A stretch of DNA of 64,000 nucleotides from Ephemerocybe angulata. Taxonomy: Eukaryota > Basidiomycota > Agaricomycetes > Agaricales > Psathyrellaceae. Both the position numbers and the translations under genes were made by a program. Positions 1-9,347 of the stretch are shown in pieces. The notes under the pieces were generated by a model. It saw only the letters and a list, made by a program, of their open reading frames with translations. It searched no databases and was not told the origin of the DNA. Numbering within the stretch: the first letter of the stretch is position 1; every line of letters begins with the position of its first letter. The stretch is taken from positions 1-64,000 of the forward strand of contig JAACJK010000063.1 of the NCBI GenBank assembly GCA_013368325.1, given 5' to 3'.

Positions 1-1266
1 AGCAGATGCATCCCAGGTTTTGCCATCTCGAGAGCTTCCTCTCCTCCCTGTGTAAGTCTTCCAAGTATCACAGCAGCTACTCCTAATAATGCGAATAGTG
101 CTGTAGGTCAGCGCAAAAACGTAAAGCTCAGGGGGACCACGTAGGCCGCAGGCCCAAGAAGATGTCGGAGCAGTATAAGGAGTAAGTCACTGCACTGCGA
201 GAAGGACTGTAGCCTGATTTTTCCCGCATCCTGTGTAGATCTGTGGCTCGGGGGAAGGAGCTAAGGGATGCAGGCTTAGAGGAAGACCTCGTTATCATCA
301 AGAGTCCGTCAGGGAGACACACGCTTGGCCGTCGTTACGTGCCCATCGGTACAGTTCCAGCTTATCCCTCGTTGGGTGATAGATCTTCGCCCAGGAAGAG
401 CAACACGTCTGCAGTAGCCAAGTGCGTATTCCCTTTTCTTTCTCGATATATGTGCCTGCCTGATACGTTTCATGTTAGAGCCAGTCAAGCTGGAAGGTCT
501 GGGAAGGGTCGCAGTACTTTATCTGCTGATGACGAGTACGTGTATCTACTGTTCGTTATTTACCACCACCTCATCACACTCCCCACACAGTCCTTTTGGT
601 GTGGCGGCTTTGGAATAGATGGAAGGTCTGGGACTTCATCTGCTGTTGACGAGTACGTGTATCTACTGTTCGTTATTTACCACCACCTCATCACACTCCC
701 CACACAGTCCTTTTGGTCTGGCGGCTTTTGGAATAGATCCTGATTTAAATGACCCATTCCCAGAGGCATTAGATTCGTCAGAGGATGAGTATGATAGCGA
801 TGGCAGTAGTGAAACGGGGTTAGCGTGCTGGGACGGATCTCAAGCCAAGCGAACGAGGAGAGTGTCGGCCTGGAGGCCAAAATTAGCGAAGACGAGCACG
901 AGGCTGAGGCCACTGAGTTTCAGGAGTAGATTAAGAATAGCATCGAGTTCCCATATACATACCGCGCACTCATGGACATGGTTTCGATGGGGGTTTTGGG
1001 GCCCAAATACCTGGGTTCTGGAACGGTGGCCTTGACCCCGAGAATCGCTCAATGCTCAGGGTTGGGCCTGGTTGGGCATATGATTTTTTTCAAGTCTGTT
1101 ACCATATGATCTTTTTTATTTTTTAACCCCAAGCGCGGAGCAGTTGGCGCCCGTCCATAATGATACACAGGGATCAACTTCGCGAAGATCACTGATGAGA
1201 ATCTACACGGTCATGTGGTGGTAAAATGAACCGCGACGCGACGGCATCAGGCTGCCCTATCTGAAT
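1..1266. other. Left flank, no assignable gene
   Basis: No gene can be assigned here. A + strand stretch near 735-860 reads as an acidic, Ser/Asp/Glu-rich peptide (SSEDEYDSDGSSE) and could be an exon of a broken or partly captured gene. It follows a short tandem duplication, and I could not connect it to credible flanking exons. From 1080 to 1130 the sequence is T-rich and noncoding in appearance. The flank ends at about 1266, where the 7.58-kb tandem unit begins. Confidence 0.5.
492..735. repeat. Two-copy direct repeat, about 117-129 bp
   Basis: A block starting ggaaggtctggga and running through gacgagtacgtgtatctac to cagtccttttggt occurs at about 492-600 and again at about 621-717. The offset is 129 bp at the left end and 117 bp further in, so the copies differ by a 12-bp indel plus a few substitutions. 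The array keeps one + strand frame open through both copies, but no known domain is visible. Confidence 0.85.
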
Positions 1267-1770
1267 CATCTATGTCGAAGTGAAAGGCCAAGTTCAACCC
1301 ACTTGGATTCGTCTCATGCCACAAGGTACACAGCCAGTATATCTCTCTTCTATTTCCGTTGTACAGAGCATTAAAGGCCTACCACAGCGTTTTTACAGTC
1401 GATGAGCAAGATGGGTCGTATCAACCACAGCCATCGGACGCGCATACAATCGTCAAGATGTCTACTTAGCTTAAGATTGCATGCGTGTCGCGAGCATGCA
1501 TGTCTCCTCCGGGCTCCTGGTATCAGCTGGTATCAACGACCGCCATCGGACGCGCATCCAATCGTCAAGATGTCTTGTTCGCCTCATGAATGGACGCGTG
1601 TTGCGCGCACTCGTGTCTCCTCCCTTCCATATGCTCTCATCGGCCGGCCGTGCCCCTTGGACCTTTTCACGGATAGTAAACGACCCCAAATGGACGTTCC
1701 TGCCCCCATCCTTTGTCTACACTCCCACTCAGACGTGAAACCGACTCTCTGAAAGCATTGAATACCCAGA

Positions 1771-4600
1771 ATGTCCGCTCAACCAACGTCCGCTCAAGGT
1801 GTGTGCTTTCGAGGTGTATTCAGGGTCCGATACTTACAGCGCGTACAGCTGTCATGGACGCCTTCCTAGAGAGCAATCGGCTCCTCCCCTACTCTGAAAA
1901 AATTGGTGTGTAGGGCACTCGCGACGACGCGCATGTAACTAAATGGTCTTGACAGCGTCCCTTGAAGCAGCGTTCAAGTTCTCCACGGGAGAACTTGAAG
2001 ACTTGGAAAAAAGGAGGGACTTCGCTCGATCGCAGAAGTTGACCTATTCGCACATTTCGAGGAAGGTCAACATCATGAAACAACGGTTGGCTGGTATTGA
2101 AGGCGCCATGGCGCAAGTGAGGTCTGAGGAGAGAGGTTCATCTCTATCTCCTGTGCCAGAGGACTCCGAGTCCGCGGCTCCTTCCTCGCTCAACCAAGCC
2201 GCTGCGCCCCCTCAAGCCGGAGGAGTCAGCTCCACTCCTCCCCCCGTCAACACTGACCGCCACCCGGACAACGAGGCGACTGCGACTTCTGAGGTCGTCA
2301 GTTCCGCCTCTCCCCCCTCGCTCAACCAAGCCACTGCGCTCCCTGAAGCCGGAGGCGTCGGCTCTACTCCTCCCCCCGTCAACGAGACCTCTGCGGCTCT
2401 CCCTCCGGTCAGCGAGCCCACTGCACCTCCTGGAGCCGTCAACACTGCAGTTCCGCCGGTCGAGAGGCCACCGCCACCCCTCCGGTCAACGAGGTCACTG
2501 CGCCCTCTCGAGTGGTGGATCCCGCTTCTCCTCCAGTCAACGAGGTCACTGCTCCCTCTGAGGTCGTCGATCCCGCTTCTCCTCCAGTCAACGAGGTCAC
2601 TGCTCCCTCTGAAGTCGTCGATCCCGCTTCTCCTCCAGTCATCAACGCGGTCGTTCCTCCGGTCCCTGTGCCCGCTAACGTTGTAGAGGCCGTCATCCCG
2701 CCGACCGCTCCGACCGCTGCGCCTGTTGGAGTAGTTGATGCGGCGCTTCCCCCTGTCACCGAGACCTCCGCACCTCTTACTCCAAATGTCGTTCCCACCA
2801 CAACTGGTGTCATCAAGCCTGAGGCACAGGAGGTTGTACTTCCTCCTGCATCTTCCTTTGTTCCCCCAGTCGGTCAAGGTTCGTGTGATACCCGTTCATG
2901 ACTACAATATGAGCTAACGTACATTCAAGCTCCTTTGACTCGTGTGAAGCCAGAGGCACAGGAGGTTGCCGTTCCTCTCCCTGAACGCCCCGTGCCCGTA
3001 CGTCCAGCCCAACAAGGTATGTGTCCATCTCTCTACACACCATTTCTCTGAGTAAGAGCTGACGTTGTCCCAAATCCTATGCAGCCTGTCAAACCCGAGG
3101 CACAGGAGGCCGCTCTTCCTCCTCCCGCGAGTGGCGCGCCGCCCATCGCTACAGCCCAGCAAGGTACGCCTCCGGATCCGTAAACACTGTCATTCAATTG
3201 GAACTCACGATCATACAAAATTCATAGTACATATCAAGCCCAAGGTGGAGGCTGCCGATCGTCTCCCTCCTAAAGGTTCAAACAAGCGAAAGCCGGATGC
3301 TGACTTGGAGGTCATTGTGATCTCGAGTGACTCCGATACCCCAGGGCCTGTGAAGCCCACCGTAAAACGTACGTGTTCTGAAGTTATGTGCATCTCAGTT
3401 GTACCTTGACGGCTAATACGAACCTTCTTCTCTAGGCGCCAAACGAACGGGGCCAAGGCCGGTGCAAAAGGCAAGGGAAAATCGAAAATGAAGCCAGAGG
3501 ACGAGGGCATGCGGTTGATCGATGACGCCGATTTCCAATTACTTCGCGAGGGATCAGAACCTGAGTCGGTGCCTCAGATCCTTACGAAGGCGGAGCTCGC
3601 GGAGGAGGACAATAAATTTGCACGTGAGTTTGTCCGTCCACGCTTCGTCCAAAAAAAGAGTTATTGACAATGTCCTTCCTCACAGTGGCCGGCGAGAATT
3701 CTATGCACAACTTCATCACTCACAATCTCATGCTATCTGGTCGGATCCGTAGCAAGGCCCGGAAGGTCCAGGAGTACCTGCCGGAGTCTGCCACGACATC
3801 TCGCATCCTGGCCATGTCTATGTTTCTCTTGGACAACGGCACCGGTCAGACAAAGTGCGCGTATCACAGCGTCCTCGATCACCAGTGCCTCGTCAACGAC
3901 CAGGACAGCAGGGAGCTGAAAGGGACGGTTAGGAAGCCTAAGTTCGACAAGAAGGTCACCGGTGTTCCCTTCAGTCCATCGCAGACAACGACCGCCCTTC
4001 CTTCGTCGGTCGCCAAGGTTCCAGGGCCAGCCAAAAGTCTTGTAATCAAGAGGCTGCCATCGCATAACGACAACCCGCACAAGGTCCCGCCAGTCGTCAG
4101 CGGCATGGGCGAAGCCGAACTGCTCACCTTCTTCCGCAAGATAGGTGAAGCATACTACTTGCACTGTGGGTGCGAGTTGGAGACGTGTCTCCTCGACTTC
4201 TACCTGTGGAAGAGCAGCCCCATGCTTGTCTCCCCCTCGACCGGCGCAATGGAATACTTCGGCGTTTCTCCAGACCCTAGGCACCGGGGTCACTTCAACC
4301 ATATCTTCCGGGCCTTGAGGATTAGGGTCGACGACTTGTACCTGTTTGACAGGAACGGCGTCCGAAGGGATACGTCCAATGCCCCCGAAGCGCTTCTCAA
4401 CTGGTACTCTTACCATGGCCTGACTCTCCCTCCCCCGCTCCTCCCACCCCTCAGCCCAAGCAACGACAGAAGCCCCAGTACGTCGAGATTGACGATCTTC
4501 CCACCCCGGACCTTCGGGTCACAGGAGCTTTGCGGACCTATCCCTTTCGGAAGCCGAGGACGTGGACATGGGCGACGAGGAGATGGACTTGGGCTCGTAA
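1771..4600 (+). pseudogene. Pro-rich SIM-motif protein gene, copy 1 (frames broken)
   Basis: This is the same gene as at 9348-12182 (see there for domains). Relative to copy 2 it carries one-base losses near 2464 (ggtcgagagg versus ggtcgaagagg), 3437, 4428 and 4507. It also lost the AG splice acceptor near 3076 (cccaaatcc versus cccaagatcc). The last two indels push the C-terminus into another frame that stays open to 4680. One region is better here than in copy 2: the six-C run near 2236-2241 keeps frame, while copy 2 has five C. All differences are small indels, mostly in homopolymers, so this may be an intact gene hidden by consensus errors rather than a true pseudogene. Confidence 0.75.
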
Positions 4601-4796
4601 TTTATCTACCGATCTTTGTTTTCTTTCTGCGTCTCTCGAATTTTATCTGCCTTTCTTTCACTGTGCGCGACAAACACTAAGAGATCTGAGATTTGAGACA
4701 AACGTGGCGATACAAAAGAGTAGATTCGACGTATGGTACATGCTATCAACCTCTGAGTTCCTTCGGCCACTTGCCGGGCCCAACCACTGCTTGATA

Positions 4797-5899
4797 TCAG
4801 CTTCGTGTCCACTTGACGGTAAAATATAAGTACACACCGGTTTGTATCCTTTCAGACGAACCACATGACGAAGGGACGTTTAAGTTCCACGTTATCGAAG
4901 GAATGCGAGAACCGTAGCTTCCAGCGTCGGTGAAGTGGACGGAGTACATCAGGAGGTCGGGATACGCCCTGGAGAGTGCGGGGCAGGAGGGGTTCATTGG
5001 GCAAAGGTGACGTCCAATCGCGCGCGTTGCGTTTTCGAACATGGTAAAACCGTGGCCAACGAGCCTATCAAACACGGGGATGTCGAACGTTGATGAGCCG
5101 TCTTCAGGGATGACGATGGTGAAAAGCCCCTTGCGAGCCTCGGTGAGTTCGGGATAAAGGCAAACCGCGTCGTTGGAGGTGATGAAATTCATGAGGGCGG
5201 TTGTTGGGGCTTCGGTGATTAACGCAATAGGGGGGACACGACATTGTATGAATAGAATCTCTCGGTCGAGCGTCGTATTGACCATGCGGAAGATCTTGAC
5301 GATGTTGTCTCCGTATCCGTAGTGGCGGTATCCCAGCACCGTACATTTCTCATACGTGTGGAGGAGCGTGTCGACAAGGCGGTAGCCATTTCCCCGATCA
5401 TCCGATGCATCGTTGTCGTCGTAAACCTGTTGGTGTGGGGCACCCAAGTCCGGGTGGGAGTCGGTGCTCGTCTGTGTATACACCTCCAGGACGCGAGGCA
5501 TTGGGACTTCCTCGGCAAAGATTCGAAGAGCCGCCATGCCTCCGATCACAGCCCCGTAGTACTGCATGGACTCGAGAAAGGGAGCGGGATCGAGCCCAAA
5601 GGTCCGGAGGGTGTTGCGCACGCGTGTAGTGACCGGGGTGGCTACCAACTTCTCCATGTGAAGGCACGAGTCGTGTAGGGAGCGACGGTCAGAGAAAGGG
5701 AGCAAGGAGACGATGAAGAGGGAGAGATCGAGAGGAAGGCGAAGTATTGGTGCGTCCTTGTCAGACGCTGACAGAAGGCGGTCATGAATACGACTGAATC
5801 AGACCTATCGGGAGACTTACTATGTCGCTTGTTACAGAAGCTGCACCACTCCAGCTCCTCCCGGTACGGATAACGCTGAACGAGCCTTCGGATGCGCAT
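4797..5899 (-). CDS. Uncharacterised protein, possible nucleotidyltransferase-like fold, copy 1
   Basis: Two exons, 5821-5899 and 4797-5767, flank a 53-bp intron (GTAAGT..CTGTCAG, phase 1) and give 349 aa. The first exon encodes a basic segment with a CxxC (WCSFCNKRH). The second has IGGMAALRIF, then LEVYTQ, then a segment around ITEAPTTALMNFITSNDAV. The order GS/GG motif, short strand, and a late A-L-M-N-x-I block resembles an uncharacterised Agaricomycete family I recall with an ISGSxALQFF...SDLDLYV core. That core is nucleotidyltransferase-like, but the acidic D-x-D pair is not preserved here (VLEVY), so catalysis is doubtful. The start is chosen at the ATG just before the CxxC block; the frame is also open upstream to about 6094. 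Confidence 0.6.
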
Positions 5900-6169
5900 C
5901 GGGGATGGGACAGGTAGGAGTGAAACGTAGGGAGTGAAGTGGGAGGGAGACGGGAAGTGTCGCGCGTACAATGGGTGCAATTCAAGGTTTCCCACGCCCC
6001 ATCTGGCAGCCCCTCTCGGCGATGCTCGACGAGGCACACGACATTTGTCGGCGGGTCTCCGTGACACGGAAGGGGTCAGCACAGAACGGTACACAGACCC
6101 GTGAGCTGAAAGTCAGATAATAATAAGGATTCCAATGTCTACAGAAACATTGGACAGAACCAGCCATAC

Positions 6170-8360
6170 AAATGCATGACTAGTTGATACAAAAGCAAGC
6201 GCCCGCCTCTTAGAGAAGCATTGCAGCAGTGGTTTGTGTAGTACGATGTCTGTAGGAACAACGGTTGTGTGGTCAGCAGTGGCACACTGTTTCGGGGCGG
6301 CCGTCCCACCTGTGGTATTAATCAATGCCTCCAGAGCAAACGCAGGCCACATTTCATCGGAAAGTTGCTTCCAGAACCTTTCGTCGGATTAACAACTCTT
6401 ACAGAAGCATTGCATGGGCGGTTTGAGTGGCACAATGTCTCTAGAAACAACGGTTCACTGGCACACTGTTCTGGGGCGGCCAACCCACCTGCGGTAATTA
6501 TCGATGCCTCCAGAGGAATCGCAAGTCACATTTCGTTGGTGGGTTGCTTCCAGAACGTCTCGTTGGGTAACCGCCCCTTACCGAAGCATCGCAGGATTGG
6601 TTTGGGCCGTGCACTGTCTGCTGAAGCAACGGCCAGGCGGTGTACACTGCAATCATCGACGCCTCCAGAGGAAACACATGTCGCTTTTCGTCAGCGCATT
6701 GCTTCCAGAACGTCTCGTTGGATGACCACCTTTTACTGAAGCAATGCAGAGTTGATTTGGGCGGTGCGATGTCTGTAGAAGCAATGGAAGGAGGGTCACC
6801 ACTGGCGCACTGTTTCGGAGCGGCGGACCCACCTGCGACAATACCGATGCCTCCAGAACAAACGCAGGTCACATTTCGTCGGTGGGTTGCTTCCAGAACT
6901 CCTCGTCGGGTGACCGCCCCTTACCGAAGCATTGCAGGCCTGGTTTGGGCCGTGCGTTGCGGCCGGGCGGTGCTTTCAGAAGCATCGCAAGGGTGGTTTG
7001 GGTTGTACAATGTCTCTAGGAACAACGGTTAATACCGATGCCTCCAGAGGAAATGCACGTCACATTTCGCCCGTCCTTTGATTCCAGAAGCTCTCGTTGG
7101 ATGACCACCGCTTACTGAAACAATGCAGAGGTGGTTTGGGCGGTGCGATGTCTGTAGAAGCAATGGAAGGAGGGTTAACACTGGCGCACTGTTTCGGGGC
7201 GGCGGACCCACCTGCGATAATACCGATGCCTCCAAAGGAAATGTAGGTCACATTTCGCCCGTTCTTCGCCTCCAGAAGCACTCGTCGGACGACCACCGCT
7301 TACTGAAGCAATGCAGAGGTGGTTTGGGCGGTGCGATGTCTGTAGAAGCAAGGGACGGGACCTTAATACCGATGCCTCCAGAGGAAATGCAGGTCACATT
7401 TCGCCCGTCCTTTGCTTCCAGAAGCACTCGTTGGATGACCATCGCTTACTGAAACAATGCAGAGGTGGTTTGGGCGGTGCGATGTCTGTAGAAGCAATGG
7501 AAGGAGGATTAACACTGGCGCACTGGTTCGGGGCGGCGGACCCACCTGCGATAATACCGATGCCTCCAGAGGAAATGTAGGTCACATTTCGCCCGTTCTT
7601 CGCCTCCAGAAGCACTCGTCGGACGACCACCGTTTACTGAAGCAATGCAGAGGTGGTTTGGGCGGTGCGATGTCTGTAGAAGCAAGGGACGTGACCTTAA
7701 TACCGATGCCTCCAGAGGAAATGCAGGTCACATTTCGCCCGTCCTTTGCTTCTAGAAGCACTCGTTGGATGACCACCGCTTACTGAAGTAATGCAGAGGT
7801 GATTTGGGCGGTGCGATGTCTGTAGAAGGAAAGGACGGGACCTTAATACCGATGCCTCCAGAGGAAATGCACCTCACATTTCGCCCGTCCTTTGATTCCA
7901 GAAGCTCTCGGTGGATGACCACCTCTTACTGAAGCAATGAAGAGGTGATTTTGGTGGTGCGATGTCTGTAGAAGGAATGGATGGACGGTCAACCCTGGCG
8001 CACTGTTTCGGGGCTCCGGACCCACCTGCGATAATACCGATGCCTCCAGAGGAAATGTAGGTCACATTTCGATCGTTCTTTGCTTCCAGAAGCACTCGTT
8101 GGATGACCACCGCTTACTGAAGCATTGCAGGACTGGTTTGGGCCGTGCGTTGTCTGTAGAAGGAATGGATGGACGGTCAACACTGGCGCACTGTTTCGGG
8201 GTGGCGGACCCACCTGCGATAACACCGATGCCTCCACAGGAAATGCAAGTCAGATTTCGCGCGTACCTTGCTTCCAGAAGCACTCGTCGGATGACCACCT
8301 CCTACTGAAGCAATGCAGAGGTGATTTGGGCGGTGCGATGTCTGCCGATACAATGGTTGC
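6170..8360. repeat. Minisatellite with 188-bp and 146-bp units, copy 1
   Basis: About 13 diverged units share the core caNtgcag...ggtttgggcggtgcgatg. Core start positions are near 6219, 6408, 6587, 6742, 6930, 6983, 7121, 7309, 7455, 7643, 7789, 7935, 8123 and 8311. Spacings in the young right half are 188, 146, 188, 146, 146, 188 and 188. The short form lacks about 42 bp that in the long form contain actggcgcactgtttcgggg. A 334-bp superunit (188+146) is present twice at 7121-7789. The left half is more divergent and includes a 53-bp fragment. Both strands show short open frames by chance; none looks like a protein gene. Confidence 0.9.
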
Positions 8361-8844
8361 TTTCGGGCAGCGGGACACCTGCAATCATCCACCAGAGCCA
8401 CTCGTGATGCAGGGAACCGACTGGCGAGGTATGCGCGGTGGGAATGGCTGTAGAACCACAGGATGGATAAACACTCGTTACGCAAGAAACACATTCTGAA
8501 ATCTGGGAGTAATCTCTACACAGACATTGGTGGGCGGACGCACTGCGCTCGATATCCATATTGGAAAAGAAAGGGGTGGACGTAACGGCCAGGGATAAGG
8601 AACTATAAGATCTAAAAGCCTCCTGCCCTCTTTCTCCTCCTCCTAGGCTCTGGATATCCGAGGTGCACTGAGCGGATTGGGATGTTGAAAGAGCTGTGCC
8701 ACGCCGTTCAGGCGTGGCACACAGCAGGTTTGATCTAGCGTGGGCATTATTTACAGCTTACATAATCATCCTCGCGGGCGAGGATGACCATCATCCTCAC
8801 GGGGGCGGTGTGTCTGGACCAACATAGCTATCAACGGATGCCCC
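8361..8844. other. Right end of tandem unit with two hairpins
   Basis: This is nongenic sequence between the minisatellite and the junction to copy 2. It contains a perfect 11-bp stem, tgtgccacgcc / ggcgtggcaca, at 8695-8705 and 8711-8721 with a 5-nt loop. A second stem, catcctcg / cgaggatg, lies at 8767-8774 and 8779-8786, followed by a third catcctcac half-copy. The stems lie 60-150 bp before the unit end. Confidence 0.8.
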
Positions 8845-9347
8845 ATCTATGTCGAAGTGAAAGGCCAAGTTCAACCCACTTGGATTCGTCTCATGCCACA
8901 AGGTACACAGCCAGTATATCTCTCTTCTATTTCCGTTGTACAGAGCATTAAAGGCCTACCACAGCGTTTTTACAGTCGATGAGCAAGATGGGTCGTATCA
9001 ACCACAGCCATCGGACGCGCATACAATCGTCAAGATGTCTACTTAGCTTAAGATTGCATGCGTGTCGCGAGCATGCATGTCTCCTCCGGGCTCCTGGTAT
9101 CAGCTGGTATCAACGACCGCCATCGGACGCGCATCCAATCGTCAAGATGTCTTGTTCGCCTCATGAATGGACGCGTGTTGCGCGCACTCGTGTCTCCTCC
9201 CTTCCATATGCTCTCATCGGCCGGCCGTGCCCCTTGGACCTTTTCACGGATAGTAAACGACCCCAAATGGACGTTCCTGCCCCCATCCTTTGTCTACACT
9301 CCCACTCAGACGTGAAACCGACTCTCTGAAAGCATTGAATACCCAGA

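Larger units (their letters stand above)
1267..8844. repeat. 7.58-kb tandem segmental unit, copy 1
   Basis: The sequence from catctatgtcgaag to caacggatgcccc recurs directly downstream as copy 2. The offset is 7577 bp at the left and 7582 bp at the right end, so only about five net bases of indel separate the copies. I saw no substitutions in the stretches compared, including identical coding frames at 4797-5705 and 12379-13287. The unit contains a multi-exon + strand gene, a - strand gene, a minisatellite and two terminal hairpins. Neither terminal repeats nor a target duplication is evident at the outer edges, so it looks like a segmental duplication, or an assembly duplication, rather than a transposon. 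Confidence 0.93.

Noticed and set aside
6269..8499. Many 60-156-codon open frames on both strands in the minisatellite
   Set aside because: They follow the repeat period, occur on both strands and share no domain or splice structure; they result from a repeat unit poor in stops.
1267..8844. Helitron or other rolling-circle element as the identity of the 7.58-kb unit
   Set aside because: No Rep/helicase gene, no TC...CTRR ends and no A/T insertion site; hairpins alone are not enough.
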